Shown: positions 16,401 to 25,566, numbered from the stretch's first letter. The stretch: 64,000 bases of DNA from Myxococcaceae bacterium (GCA_004297725.1 SCUS01000092.1:310001-374000); one strand, 5' to 3'. A program made the numbers and translations. The notes: generated from the sequence alone by a model not told the origin.

Positions 16401-18007
16401 TGCGCCTCCCCTTCATCCAGCAAACCGGTCAGGAGAAACCCGCGCAGCGACCGCGACCGCTCCCTCGTCACATCCGTCCCATCGACCACGGTGATCCACC
16501 CGTCCGCCGCGTCGTGCAGCGCGACCACCCGCCGGCTGGTGCCACCCGACACCGGGATCACATCGGTGATGGGCGCATCCAGCCGTATCTCCCCGGGTCG
16601 GAAGTTGGTGAGCTCGATATAGCCGAGCCGCTCGCCGGTCGGAGGAGCCACCCAGAGCGCCTGCCGGTCGTCGTCGAAGCGCGCGCTCTCCAGCGCCACC
16701 TCCGAGAAGATCGGCGCCGCCGTGCGACGCCCGAGGTCGAGCAGCGACAGGCTCCCGGTCGCGCTGCTCGGGTGACCGAACATCACCACCCCCCGCTCCG
16801 GCAGCGGCAGCGCCTGGTTGATGACCCGCCCGAGCTGCAGCGTCTCGACGTTCTGCGACCGCCTCGACTCGATATCCGTGAGCTCGACGAAGCTCACCGC
16901 GCTGGCCACTCCCCGGGTCGAATAGAGCAGCGCCCGCAGCTCCGACGTCGCGCTCCTCGGCGAAGGTCCATTGAAGAGCAGCACCCGGCTGGCCACCGCA
17001 TCCAGCGGAACCACCGTGGTCGTATTGGCCACCGTATCGATCACCCGGGCGTCGCGGCTCCCCGGCGACACCACCAGCAGCTTGCGGGCGGTGGCTCCAC
17101 CGAAGAGGGCGAGGTCCGCCGGGCGCACCCCCGCGGCGAGCTGGTTGAGCGTGGGCCGGAAGTCATTGGCCGTCGCCGACTCCGGGGTCACCGTCAGCAG
17201 CCTCAGCACATAGAGGTCATTCGACTGATCCGCCCGGAGGTACATCGTGGCGTTGTCGGTATCGAAGACCACCTGCGCCGGGGCGATCGCCCGGGCGTCC
17301 TCCGGCAGCGTGAGGCGCACGGTGATCTCGCTGCGCTCCGGGTGGTTGAGGTCGAGCAGCGTGACGTACGCATCCGAGAGCACCACCGCGAGCGTCCTCG
17401 GCTCGCCCGCCACCGTCATCGTCGGCGAGAACACCACCCCATTGGGAACTCCCCCGAAGCTCCGCACCGTACGCACCACCGGGTTGCCCGTGGCCGCCGC
17501 GCGGTCGAGGTCTACGATCGCCACCTCGTTGGGGTTGAACAGCAGCCTCCCGGCGCTCGCGCTGTTGTTGAAATACGCCATCACATAACGGCCATCGCCG
17601 TTCTGCGAGAGCGCGTTGAAGGGAGACCCGAGCGTCCACCGCCGCGTGGCGCCCGCCGCGGTGACCGCGGTGAGCGACGCGGGCGCGGGGGCCACCCCGG
17701 CCGATCCGCGCTGTCCACGGGAGAGCACCAGGGCCTCGTCGTGGGCCACGCGGGGCTGCACCAGCACCGGGTCGTCGCCCACCGCGACCTGCCGCACGGC
17801 GGGCGCCGCCTGGGAGAGGTCGACGACCGTGGCGCGGGCCAGCGCGGGCTGCACATAGACGAGCGCGTTGCCCGCGGCCACCGGAGCGAGCGTGCGCATC
17901 GAGAGCTCGTATCGAGCGTCGCGATCGGCGCATGCGGTGAGGGCGACGGCGAGCGAGAGCGCGACGGAGCGATATCGGTTGAAGCTATGGGTGGTCACGT
18001 TCATCAC
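16397..18007 (-). CDS. Beta-propeller lipoprotein, operon member
   Basis: 536 residues. A signal peptide ends in the lipobox A-L-T-A-C (Cys26). The rest is a long series of short beta strands with repeated hydrophobic-V-V-D-L / G-R-Y-V-M-A-Y-F type segments, as in YncE/WD40-like propeller folds. No enzymatic motif. It overlaps both neighbours by 4 nt, and its paralogue-like partner lies immediately upstream, so they are translationally coupled. The pairing with a barrel suggests a surface or periplasm-spanning assembly; that is inference. Confidence 0.75.
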   Translation of the reverse strand: MMNVTTHSFNRYRSVALSLAVALTACADRDARYELSMRTLAPVAAGNALVYVQPALARATVVDLSQAAPAVRQVAVGDDPVLVQPRVAHDEALVLSRGQRGSAGVAPAPASLTAVTAAGATRRWTLGSPFNALSQNGDGRYVMAYFNNSASAGRLLFNPNEVAIVDLDRAAATGNPVVRTVRSFGGVPNGVVFSPTMTVAGEPRTLAVVLSDAYVTLLDLNHPERSEITVRLTLPEDARAIAPAQVVFDTDNATMYLRADQSNDLYVLRLLTVTPESATANDFRPTLNQLAAGVRPADLALFGGATARKLLVVSPGSRDARVIDTVANTTTVVPLDAVASRVLLFNGPSPRSATSELRALLYSTRGVASAVSFVELTDIESRRSQNVETLQLGRVINQALPLPERGVVMFGHPSSATGSLSLLDLGRRTAAPIFSEVALESARFDDDRQALWVAPPTGERLGYIELTNFRPGEIRLDAPITDVIPVSGGTSRRVVALHDAADGWITVVDGTDVTRERSRSLRGFLLTGLLDEGEAQ

Positions 18008-19677
18008 TCCACGATCCGGCTGTTGAGCTCGAAGCCGGTGATCGACTGCTGGGTCCCGGTGTTCCAGTCGACGAAGGTGATTCGCCCCTCCGGGTGATCC
18101 TGTCCGATGAAGGCCCGCTCCGTGGCGGGCACCGCCCCTACGGACACCGGCGGCGACCCCAGCGCGATGTCTTGAATGGTCAGGCTGGCGAGGGTGATCC
18201 GCTGCGTCAGCGCCACGTGCCGCGCGTCGTCCCGCAGCAGCACGAACGCGTGCGATCCGCCCGGAACCAGCGCGAAGGGCCCCACGTCCGCGCTCGTCAA
18301 CTGGAGCCGCGTGAAGCGCTCGGCCACATTCAACACCGAATACCCGAACGAGCGGTCGATCTGCGTCTCCAGGTCGATCCCCGGCTCCGTGACGCTCCCT
18401 TCGCTCCTCCCATGAACGATGAGCGCCGACCCTCCGCCCGGCGCGAAGGCCACCGCGCGCACGGTCTTGCGCAGCCGCAGCACCGCCGGGGCGTCGGTGC
18501 CCGCGAGGTCGAGCAGCGTCGCCCGCTCGGTCATCGCCGCGGTGCTGTACACCAGCGCCCTGGCGCCGTCGGGGCTCATGGTGACCGAGCCCACCACCTC
18601 CCCCGGCAGGTCGATCGAGCGCCTCACCGACGGATCGCTGAAGCCCGAGGGGATGGGAATCCGCAGCACCCGCGACTGGCCCCGCAGCGCCGCGAGGGCG
18701 AAGGTGCCGTCCGGCGACACGTCCAGGTCGGTGATCTCCGTGCCGAGGTCGACGGTCTGCCCGGTGCGTCCCATCAGGTCGATGACGCGCATCGCCGTGG
18801 TCCCGGCGAAGCGAGCGATCGCATAGCGCCCATCGCGGGTGACCGACACGTCCAGCGCGCGCGCGTCCCTGGAGATGGTCACCCCCGCGTCGCTCATCCC
18901 CGCATCGCCGGGCGTGACGATCCGGTCATCGTAGAACGACACCGTCGGCACCAGCGCGGGCCCCGTGAGCGAGGCGAAGCGCAGGATCGACACGCCATCC
19001 TCGGTGATGACGAAGCCCGTCTGCCCGTCGGCGCTGAACACCACGCTCACGGGCCTGAAGCCCACGGAGAGCAGCAGTCCGCGCTCCATGCCCGGGTCGA
19101 GCCGCAGCACGGCGACCTCCTGGAAGCTCCCCGCGGGCACTCCCTGGTTGGGCCGCGAGGTGTCCAGATACACCACCGCGTAATGTCCATTGGGGGCGAC
19201 CGCGATGGCGTTGGCGCCCGCGACCACGGGCATCTGCGCCGTGGTGGTCACGCCCGCCGCGCTGGTCCGCAGCACCGTCGCGGTGTTGGCGTTGGCGTTC
19301 ACCACCAGCGCCTCGTCCACCGGCGTCCCGTCCCGCTCCGGAACGGTCACCAGGTAGGTCGGCCCGTCGCCCGCCTCCACCGACTGGATGGCCAGCGTGC
19401 GCGAGTCGATGACCGCGACGTTGTCCCTCCTCGGATTGGCCACATAGACGAAGCGCGACCCCGCCTGCGGCGTCTCGAAGGCCCGCTGCTCCTCCACCTC
19501 CGGCGGCAGCCCCGCGTCGGCGCCCGGAAACGCGCCCCTGTCGCTCGCGGCCCCCGCGTCGGTGAAGAACCTCGGGTTCTCATTCCCCGCCGACGGCGAC
19601 GCGTCGGCCCCGCATCCGCCCAGTGTCCCCGCGGCGGCCGCGAGCAGCCCCGCTCCAAGCAAGATCTTCTTTTTCAC
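18004..19677 (-). CDS. Beta-propeller lipoprotein, first gene of envelope operon
   Basis: 557 residues. Signal M-K-K-K-I-L-L-G then lipobox L-G-G-C (Cys22). A disordered Asp/Ala/Pro stretch leads into YncE-like repeats such as F-V-Y-V-A-N-P-R-R-D-N-V-A-V-I-D-S (about 75-90), G-H-Y-A-V-V-Y-L-D, and D-V-S-P-D-G-T-F-A-L-A-A. These are lactonase/YVTN-type propeller blades, usually structural or protein-binding. Transcription probably starts in the 150-nt divergent gap at 19678-19827, shared with a barrel gene on the plus strand. Confidence 0.78.
   Translation of the reverse strand: MKKKILLGAGLLAAAAGTLGGCGADASPSAGNENPRFFTDAGAASDRGAFPGADAGLPPEVEEQRAFETPQAGSRFVYVANPRRDNVAVIDSRTLAIQSVEAGDGPTYLVTVPERDGTPVDEALVVNANANTATVLRTSAAGVTTTAQMPVVAGANAIAVAPNGHYAVVYLDTSRPNQGVPAGSFQEVAVLRLDPGMERGLLLSVGFRPVSVVFSADGQTGFVITEDGVSILRFASLTGPALVPTVSFYDDRIVTPGDAGMSDAGVTISRDARALDVSVTRDGRYAIARFAGTTAMRVIDLMGRTGQTVDLGTEITDLDVSPDGTFALAALRGQSRVLRIPIPSGFSDPSVRRSIDLPGEVVGSVTMSPDGARALVYSTAAMTERATLLDLAGTDAPAVLRLRKTVRAVAFAPGGGSALIVHGRSEGSVTEPGIDLETQIDRSFGYSVLNVAERFTRLQLTSADVGPFALVPGGSHAFVLLRDDARHVALTQRITLASLTIQDIALGSPPVSVGAVPATERAFIGQDHPEGRITFVDWNTGTQQSITGFELNSRIVE
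19168..19183. repeat. Dispersed palindrome, copy in propeller lipoprotein
   Basis: ATACACCACCGCGTAA. Here the frame reads Tyr codons (TAC...TAT), so chance is a better explanation than for other copies. Confidence 0.4.
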
Positions 19678-19827
19678 AGTACGCAGCCCTTTCGCATGAA
19701 GCGGGCCACGCGCCGCATTCCTTGTATCCGCTGTTTCCCGCGGTCTTCCCTCACGACTCCCTGGTCAGCCCCGTGCGGATACGGCACATCTCGGCCCATG
19801 CTAGGGTCCCCCCTCCTAAGCCCTTCG

Positions 19828-20433
19828 ATGCGCCCCGCTGTTTTACTGACCGGTGTATTCCTCGCCCTTGCGTCTCCGGCCTCTGCGCAGGCCCGCGACG
19901 GCGTCTACGGCCGCCTCCGCGGCGACCTCTCGCTCTCCGTCGAGGCCCTCGGCGGAGCGATCGACACGGGCGCCTGGTCGGGCATCGGCTCCTTCGCGGT
20001 GCGGGCTCGCTCTCTCGACATGGTGGGCGTGGTGCTCGGCTACGACCGGGCCTTCTCGGGGCCTCGCTACGACCACGCCTTCATCGCCGTGGATTTCCGC
20101 CCGGCCTTCTTCGCCCGCTGGTCGCTGGACCTGGAGCGCGGCCCGGCCTGGCTCGACCTCTTCCTCGACTCCATCGGCCTCGAGCTGGGCGCGGCGTGGC
20201 TCCGCCCTGGCTCCAGCGACGCGACCGGAGTGGCCTTCGTGCTGGGCGCCGGTGCCGACCTCCCGATCTACATCGGCGACCAGAGCGCGTGGTCGCTCCG
20301 TCTGGCGACCCGTTACATCTCCGCGAAGCCCTGGGACGCCCAGGGGACAGGCCGCGACGACAGCGCCGTCGAGCTGCTGGCGGGCCTGGTCTTCCGCACC
20401 ACCGTGAGCGCGGGGCTCACCCGGGTGCGATGA
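19828..20433 (+). CDS. Secreted outer-membrane-type protein
   Basis: 201 residues. The signal peptide ends near P-A-S-A-Q-A (about 21); an ATG at 19798 would merely lengthen it. The mature part alternates hydrophobic strands with Gly/Asp turns (V-V-L-G-Y-D-R-A-F, L-R-L-A-T-R-Y-I-S), suggesting a small barrel, though it lacks a terminal aromatic residue. No family recognised. It overlaps the next lipoprotein gene by 4 nt (ATGA). Confidence 0.65.
   Translation: MRPAVLLTGVFLALASPASAQARDGVYGRLRGDLSLSVEALGGAIDTGAWSGIGSFAVRARSLDMVGVVLGYDRAFSGPRYDHAFIAVDFRPAFFARWSLDLERGPAWLDLFLDSIGLELGAAWLRPGSSDATGVAFVLGAGADLPIYIGDQSAWSLRLATRYISAKPWDAQGTGRDDSAVELLAGLVFRTTVSAGLTRVR
19843..19858. repeat. Dispersed palindrome, copy at start of barrel gene
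   Basis: TTACTGACCGGTGTAT, within the signal-peptide codons; it supplies TTA (Leu) and GTA (Val) in frame. Confidence 0.6.
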
Positions 20434-20897
20434 GGGCGCCTCGCCTCCTGGCCTCGGCGGCGGTCCTGGTCGTGGCGTGCAACCGCGCGCCGGGGGAGAC
20501 CCCTCGGGCCACGGTGGAGGCCTTTGCGCACGCGGCGCAATCCGCGCGCACCGACAGCTCGGCCCGGCAGCGGATGTACGACCTGCTCTCGCAGCGCGCC
20601 CAAGGCGCCCTGACCGACCGCGCCCAGCAGGCCTCCCAGCTCTCGGGGTGGGAACTCCAGCCCTGGGAGATGATCGCCCCCGGTCGCATCCGTCTCCGTC
20701 TGGAGATCGATCCTTCCTCGATGGACACGCGCATCTCCGACGACCGCGCGGTGGTCACGGTGCGCGGCGTGACCGGCGGCGTGGCCGACGTCCCCCTGGT
20801 GCGCGAGGGGGGCCGCTGGCGCATCGACCTGTCCTTCCCCTCGGTGGAGGCCATCCGTCCTGGCGCCGGCGACGGCGGATCCCGCTCAGTCCCCTGA
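20430..20897 (+). CDS. Small lipoprotein of unknown function
   Basis: 155 residues with lipobox V-V-A-C (Cys17). The mature domain begins with an alpha-helical A-T-V-E-A-F-A-H-A-A segment and ends in a beta-rich V-T-V-R-G-V-T-G-G...W-R-I-D-L-S-F, an arrangement seen in NTF2-like/DUF4878-type lipoproteins; the match is by pattern only. It is coupled to the preceding barrel gene and overlaps the convergent thiD gene by 12 nt. Confidence 0.65.
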   Translation: MRAPRLLASAAVLVVACNRAPGETPRATVEAFAHAAQSARTDSSARQRMYDLLSQRAQGALTDRAQQASQLSGWELQPWEMIAPGRIRLRLEIDPSSMDTRISDDRAVVTVRGVTGGVADVPLVREGGRWRIDLSFPSVEAIRPGAGDGGSRSVP

Positions 20898-21710
20898 CGC
20901 CTCGCTCCGCAGCGCGCTGACGGCGACGCGCAGGTCACCGGGCACGGCGATGCCATTGGCCAGCACCCTCGGGCAGGTGACGGCGCGTTGCACGACGGCG
21001 TGGGCGCGGGCGACGGCTTCGAGCAGCGGCGCTCCGAGCGCGAGCTCACCGGTGATGAGGGCGGACAGGGCGCAGCCGAGCCCGAGCATCGGGGGCAGCG
21101 GTCTTCGTGCAACGCGCAGCTCTACGAAGTCGCTGCCATCGTAAAGCACATCGATACAATCGCTTCCGTCGAAGTGGCCGCCCTTGAGGAGCACCGCCCT
21201 CGCGCCCATACCGACGAGCGCCTGGCACGCGGCCTTCACCTGGCGCGCGGTGCTGACGGGCTTTCCCACCAGCTTCCCGGCCTCTTCGCGGTTGGGCACC
21301 AGCAGCCCGGCCAGCGGAAGCAGCTCCCGCACGAGGGCGGCGAAGCCCGAGTCATCGAGCAGGGTTCTCCCCTGCATCGGGGTGATGACCGGATCGAGCA
21401 CCACGGGCACCGCGCCCATTCCCCGGAGGGCGTCGGCGACGATCTCGACCACGGCGGCGTTGCCGAGGGCACCGACCTTCACGGCCCCGGGGAGGGTGGT
21501 GTCCGTGGCGGCGGCGAGCTGCGCGCGCACCAGCTCGCTGCGCAGCGGGTCGACCTTCTTCACGCCCTTGCGTCCTCGCGCGGTGACGAGGGTGACGACG
21601 CTCAGGCCGTGCACCCCGAGGGCGTCGAGGGCTCGCAGGTCGGCCTGGAGCCCGGCGCAGCCGGAGGAGTCGCTCCCGGCGATGACGAGGGCGGTGGCGC
21701 TCCCACTCAT
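20886..21710 (-). CDS. thiD: Hydroxymethylpyrimidine/phosphomethylpyrimidine kinase
   Basis: 274 residues, ribokinase fold. It phosphorylates HMP and HMP-P in thiamine synthesis and salvage. Evidence: I-A-G-S-D-S-S-G-C-A-G-L-Q-A-D-L at about 10-25, D-P-V-I-T-P near 109, L-V-P-N-R-E-E-A near 135, and L-L-K-G-G-H-F near 170. The usual catalytic G-S-G-A-G/A near the C-terminus is less canonical here (M-L-G-L-G-C-A-L-S-A), so the enzyme may be specialised. No other thi genes or TPP riboswitch are seen nearby. Confidence 0.85.
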   Translation of the reverse strand: MSGSATALVIAGSDSSGCAGLQADLRALDALGVHGLSVVTLVTARGRKGVKKVDPLRSELVRAQLAAATDTTLPGAVKVGALGNAAVVEIVADALRGMGAVPVVLDPVITPMQGRTLLDDSGFAALVRELLPLAGLLVPNREEAGKLVGKPVSTARQVKAACQALVGMGARAVLLKGGHFDGSDCIDVLYDGSDFVELRVARRPLPPMLGLGCALSALITGELALGAPLLEAVARAHAVVQRAVTCPRVLANGIAVPGDLRVAVSALRSEASGD

Positions 21711-21740
21711 GACTTCATCCTGAGGCTGTCCATTGGATCT

Positions 21741-22847
21741 CTAGAACCCGTCGTCCCGAAGACGTCGCACGAGGTCTCGATACAGCACCACGTGATCGAA
21801 GCCCGAGTCGCGGTCCGGGCCCTGGTGGGCGATCTGTCCTACCTCATCGAAGTGGTCTGCGGGGAAGCAGCCGATGAAGGTCCCCCAGCGGGCGCTCTGC
21901 ACGGTGACGAGGCCATCGTTGACGAGGCGGGTCGGGTCACTGCCTTCGAGGAAGGCCATCAGCGGAGCGAGGAGCAGGAAGGGCGCGTCGACCCGGGAGG
22001 CATCGTTCTCGACGAGGGCATCACCGCAGACGGCTCGGCCATCCCTGCGGTTGGAGCGCCCTGCGACGGAGTAGTACCTCACGCGGGGATCATTGGGGTT
22101 CTGTTCATTGAAGTGAACGGCGTCCCGTTCGGAGAGGGCGGCGAGGGTGCCTCGCAGCTCGGCGCGCCCTGGGGCTCCGTTGTAGACAGAGCCGATGGCG
22201 GTGGCGATGGCATCGAGGACTCCGAGGTTCACTCCCGGAATGATCCCTGCGAAGGCGTCACCGAGTCGGGTTCCACGGTGGGGTGTGGAGACGGTGACGA
22301 GGGCGGCGACGCGATCGCCCATCCCGAGGGTGGAGATGAGATAGCGCGCATCGAGGCCTCCTTGGGAGTGTGCGATGAGCACGACCTTGGAGCGCCCGGT
22401 CTCCGCGAGGGCCCGGCGGATGGTCGCGGCGATCACCGGCGCCCGGGTCGCGGGAGGAGCGAAGGGCGGGAGCTCGGGGTCATAGACGACCTCGCCTCGG
22501 CGCCGGAGGTCATCGGCGACTCGAAAGAAGTAGGTCACCGGACCGATGCCCCGAAATCCCGCGAAGCCGTGAACGAGGACGATGGGAAAGGGCCCGCGCT
22601 CGATGGTCGCGGCTTCGGGCAGCGGTGCGGCGTCGAGGAGGGAAGGGGAGCCGGCGTCGAGGGTGGGGAGATCGTCCTGACCCAGGTCGGGAGCGACGCT
22701 GAGGTCGGGGAGCGCGACGCCGGTGGCGGTGGCGTCGATGGTGTCCAGAGAGGCAGTCGAGCCCGAAGAACACCCGAGAGTGAGCATGACGCCGAGGGTG
22801 AGAGCGAGGGTTCGCACGGCGGTGTTGGGAGTCGACGATACACCCAT
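21741..22847 (-). CDS. Triacylglycerol lipase-like alpha/beta hydrolase, lipoprotein
   Basis: 368 residues from the ATG at 22847, with lipobox T-L-G-C (Cys26). The hydrolase domain has the oxyanion segment L-V-H-G-F-A-G, nucleophile A-H-S-Q-G-G near 159, and a C-terminal N-D-G-L-V-T-V-Q-S-A-R-W-G then D-H-F-D-E-V-G-Q. That combination is characteristic of Pseudomonas/Burkholderia family I lipases, where the last segment carries the catalytic His and Ca2+-site residues. Those lipases are normally soluble and need a Lif foldase; here the enzyme is lipid-anchored and no foldase gene is adjacent. The start lies 33 nt from the divergent gcvT. Confidence 0.85.
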   Translation of the reverse strand: MGVSSTPNTAVRTLALTLGVMLTLGCSSGSTASLDTIDATATGVALPDLSVAPDLGQDDLPTLDAGSPSLLDAAPLPEAATIERGPFPIVLVHGFAGFRGIGPVTYFFRVADDLRRRGEVVYDPELPPFAPPATRAPVIAATIRRALAETGRSKVVLIAHSQGGLDARYLISTLGMGDRVAALVTVSTPHRGTRLGDAFAGIIPGVNLGVLDAIATAIGSVYNGAPGRAELRGTLAALSERDAVHFNEQNPNDPRVRYYSVAGRSNRRDGRAVCGDALVENDASRVDAPFLLLAPLMAFLEGSDPTRLVNDGLVTVQSARWGTFIGCFPADHFDEVGQIAHQGPDRDSGFDHVVLYRDLVRRLRDDGF

Positions 22848-22880
22848 CGCTGGGCTTGTCTGATACCCTCTCCCCCCGTC

Positions 22881-23993
22881 ATGGAACAATCATCATTGAA
22901 GCAGACGCCGATCTACGATGAGCACCTCCGCGCGAAGGCCCGGATGGTCCCTTTTACCGGGTACTCGATGCCGGTCCAGTACACGGGCCTGGTGGATGAG
23001 CACCACACGGTCCGCAAGGCGGCGGGCCTGTTCGACGTGTGTCACATGGGCGAGCTGGTGGTGAAGGGCCCCGGCGCGACCGCCGCGGTCGACCGCCTGG
23101 TGACCAACGACGTGCAGGGCCTGATCGACGGCCAGGCCCGCTACACGGTGTGCTGCAACGAGCGCGGCACCATCCTGGATGACCTGATCATCTACCGGGT
23201 GTCTGCCGACCACGTGCTGATCGTGTGCAACGCCTCCAACCGGGAGAAGATCGTCGGTCACTTCACGCAGCAGTTGAAGGCGACGCACGAGGTCCGCGAC
23301 ATCTCCGACGAGACGGGGCTCATCGCGCTGCAGGGTCCGCGTGCGATGGAGGTTCTCCGTAGCGCGGTGGGTGATGGCCGCGCGGACGAGCTCCCGGCCT
23401 TCCACTTCGCCGACATCCCGGTGTTCAACGTCCCGTGCACGCTGTCTCGCACCGGGTACACGGGTGAAGACGGCGTGGAGATCTTCTGTCCCCCGGCCGA
23501 GGCGGCTCGCATCTGGCGTTCGCTGCTGGCGGCCGGCGAGTCGGCGGGCCTTCGCCCTGCGGGTCTCGGGGCGCGCAACACCCTCCGTCTGGAGTGCAAG
23601 ATGGCGTTGTACGGCAACGACATCGACGAGACGACCAACCCCCTGGAGGCTGGTCTGAGCTGGGTGGTCCGCTTCGACAAGGCCGACTTCATCGGTCGCT
23701 CGGCGCTCCTGGCGGTGAAGGAGGCGGGGCTCTCCCGCAAGCTGGTCGGCTTCGAGATGACCGACAAGGCCATCGCCCGCGACCACTGGCAGGTGATCAA
23801 CGAGGCCGATGAGCAGGTCGGTTACGTCACCAGCGGGTCGCCCTCTCCGACCCTGGGGAAGAACCTCGGGCTCGCGTATGTCCCGACGGCCTCGTCGGCG
23901 CTGGGTTCGACGCTGCGTCTTCGTGACCCCGAGCGCGGCCGCGTCGGCAACGCCGTCGTGGTGAAGACGCCCTTCTACAAGCGCGCGCGCTGA
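22881..23993 (+). CDS. gcvT: Glycine cleavage system T protein (aminomethyltransferase)
   Basis: 370 residues. It transfers the methylene group from H-protein-bound aminomethyl lipoate to tetrahydrofolate. Recognised by P-F-T-G-Y-S-M-P-V-Q-Y near 24-34, F-D-V-C-H-M-G-E near 50, N-D-V-Q-G-L, T-G-Y-T-G-E-D-G-V-E near 200, and E-A-G-L-S-W-V-V. GcvH and GcvP are not neighbours, so they must be elsewhere or this is a solitary T-like protein; the full-length, canonical sequence favours true GcvT. It overlaps the convergent cdsA by 19 nt. No glycine riboswitch fits in the 33-nt upstream gap. Confidence 0.92.
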   Translation: MEQSSLKQTPIYDEHLRAKARMVPFTGYSMPVQYTGLVDEHHTVRKAAGLFDVCHMGELVVKGPGATAAVDRLVTNDVQGLIDGQARYTVCCNERGTILDDLIIYRVSADHVLIVCNASNREKIVGHFTQQLKATHEVRDISDETGLIALQGPRAMEVLRSAVGDGRADELPAFHFADIPVFNVPCTLSRTGYTGEDGVEIFCPPAEAARIWRSLLAAGESAGLRPAGLGARNTLRLECKMALYGNDIDETTNPLEAGLSWVVRFDKADFIGRSALLAVKEAGLSRKLVGFEMTDKAIARDHWQVINEADEQVGYVTSGSPSPTLGKNLGLAYVPTASSALGSTLRLRDPERGRVGNAVVVKTPFYKRAR

Positions 23994-24829
23994 ACGAAGC
24001 CTTCCAGCCAGCCCGACTGCAGCGCGGCGAACATCGCCAGCCCACAGAACAACAGCGCATCGATACGATCGAGGATGCCACCGTGCCCCGGCAGGATGGC
24101 CCCTGAGTCCTTGACCCCCGCGCTCCTCTTCAGGATCGACTCACACAGATCACCGACCTGCCCGAAGGCTCCGGCGGCGAGGGCCAGCAGGATGCCCTGC
24201 CCCAGCGAGAGGGCGGGGAGGAAGGTGAAGTGCGCGATGACGCTCCCGAGCACGGAGCCGAGGAGCCCGCCGACGGCGCCGCTCCAGGTCTTGTTGGGAG
24301 AGACGGCGGGATAGAGCTTGGGGCCGCCGATGCCCTTGCCGGCGAAGTAGCCGCCGGTGTCGCCCATCCACGCGAACATCATGGTGAGCAGGCAGAGGCC
24401 GCCACCCTGGATGGATGTCCCATAGGTTCGCACCAGGGCGAGGGCGGCCATGGGGAGGCTGAGGTAGAGGGGAGCCATCAGCATGGCGCTGATGCGAGGG
24501 AGGGCCGTCGGGATGGTGGCCGGTCGAGCGAGGGAGCCGAGGAGGGCGATGGGGGCGAGCGCGGCGAGGCCCGAGGCGAGCCAGGTGCCATGGACGGCGC
24601 CGAAGCCTGTCGCGACGAAGAGGGAGAAGACCCCGAGGGAGAGGACCATGCCCAGCCAGCGACCCATGGGGTCGTCGTGGTGGGTCATGGAGAGAAACTC
24701 CCAGGTGGCGATGAGCATCGCGGCGGCGCACAGCGCGAACCACCCGATGGGTGGGGCGACGTAGAGGATGCCGAGGATGATCGGAATACCGACGAGCGCA
24801 GTCAGGAGCCGGACAGCGAAGTTGGACAT
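23975..24829 (-). CDS. cdsA: Phosphatidate cytidylyltransferase (CDP-diglyceride synthase)
   Basis: 284 residues, polytopic. It makes CDP-diacylglycerol from phosphatidate and CTP in the inner membrane. The C-terminal signature lies in G-Q-V-G-D-L-C-E-S-I-L-K-R, K-D-S-G-A-I-L-P-G-H-G-G-I-L-D-R-I-D, with the conserved Asp/His residues intact; S-P-N-K-T-W-S-G-A is also typical. It follows uppS with a 28-nt overlap, the common uppS-cdsA order of lipid and cell-wall clusters, although dxr does not follow here. Confidence 0.95.
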   Translation of the reverse strand: MSNFAVRLLTALVGIPIILGILYVAPPIGWFALCAAAMLIATWEFLSMTHHDDPMGRWLGMVLSLGVFSLFVATGFGAVHGTWLASGLAALAPIALLGSLARPATIPTALPRISAMLMAPLYLSLPMAALALVRTYGTSIQGGGLCLLTMMFAWMGDTGGYFAGKGIGGPKLYPAVSPNKTWSGAVGGLLGSVLGSVIAHFTFLPALSLGQGILLALAAGAFGQVGDLCESILKRSAGVKDSGAILPGHGGILDRIDALLFCGLAMFAALQSGWLEGFVQRARL

Positions 24830-25566
24830 GGCCCGAGGGTGTTTGGGTTGATGACCAGACCAAACCGTCGCTGCCTTCGTTGATAGGCCGCGATGGCTTG
24901 GTAGAGGTGTTCGACCTGGAAGTCGGGCCAGAGGATATCGGAAAAGAAGAGCTCGCTGTAGGCCGCTCCCCAAAGAAGGAAGTTGGACACCCGCAGCTCG
25001 CCCCCGGTGCGGATCATCAGGTCGGGCGCCCCGAAGCGCATGGAGGGGAGCAGGGCCGTGAGGCGCTCTTCGGTGACCTCGTCGGGCTGCAGCTCGCCTG
25101 CGGCGACCTGGCGAGCGAGGGCGCGGGTCGCATCGATGATCTCCTCGCGTCCGCCATAGGACAGGGCGAGGGAGAGGGTCATGCCCTTGTGTTCGCGGGA
25201 CGCGTCGGAGAGGAGCTCGAGGGCTTCGCGAACGGGAGGGGGTAGCCGGTCGAGGTTGCCGATGCCGCGGAGCCGGATGCGGTTCTGGAGGATCTCGTCG
25301 CGCTCCTGAACCAGGAACTCCTCGAGGAGGGTCATGAGCCCTTCGACCTCGTTGGAGGGTCGCCCCCAGTTCTGTTCGGAGAAGGCGTAGAGGGTCAGCT
25401 CCTGGACGCCCAGTCGGCGGCAGGCGCGGACGATTCGGCGGACGGTGTGGCTCCCGGCGCGGTGCCCCACGATGCGGGGCTTGCCTCGGAGTTCGGCCCA
25501 GCGGCCGTTGCCATCCATGGTGATGGCGATGCGGAGGGGAAGGTTCGTGAGCTCGATGGTGTTCAT
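24802..25566 (-). CDS. uppS: Undecaprenyl diphosphate synthase (cis-prenyltransferase)
   Basis: 254 residues from the ATG at 25566; an upstream ATG at 25626 would add a non-conserved Arg-rich stretch. Evidence: A-I-T-M-D-G-N-G-R-W-A (catalytic Asp), Y-A-F-S-E-Q-N-W-G-R-P, L-A-L-S-Y-G-G-R-E-E-I, and D-L-M-I-R-T-G-G-E-L-R-V-S-N-F-L-L-W (Mg/diphosphate site). It makes the lipid carrier for peptidoglycan and O-antigen. The reading frame runs past the cdsA start, indicating coupled translation. Confidence 0.96.
   Translation of the reverse strand: MNTIELTNLPLRIAITMDGNGRWAELRGKPRIVGHRAGSHTVRRIVRACRRLGVQELTLYAFSEQNWGRPSNEVEGLMTLLEEFLVQERDEILQNRIRLRGIGNLDRLPPPVREALELLSDASREHKGMTLSLALSYGGREEIIDATRALARQVAAGELQPDEVTEERLTALLPSMRFGAPDLMIRTGGELRVSNFLLWGAAYSELFFSDILWPDFQVEHLYQAIAAYQRRQRRFGLVINPNTLGPCPTSLSGS

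Noticed and set aside
21711..21740. TPP riboswitch ahead of thiD
   Set aside because: The 30-nt gap is too short and shows no conserved thi-box.
22848..22880. Glycine riboswitch ahead of gcvT
   Set aside because: Only 33 nt separate gcvT from the divergent lipase start; no room for the aptamer.
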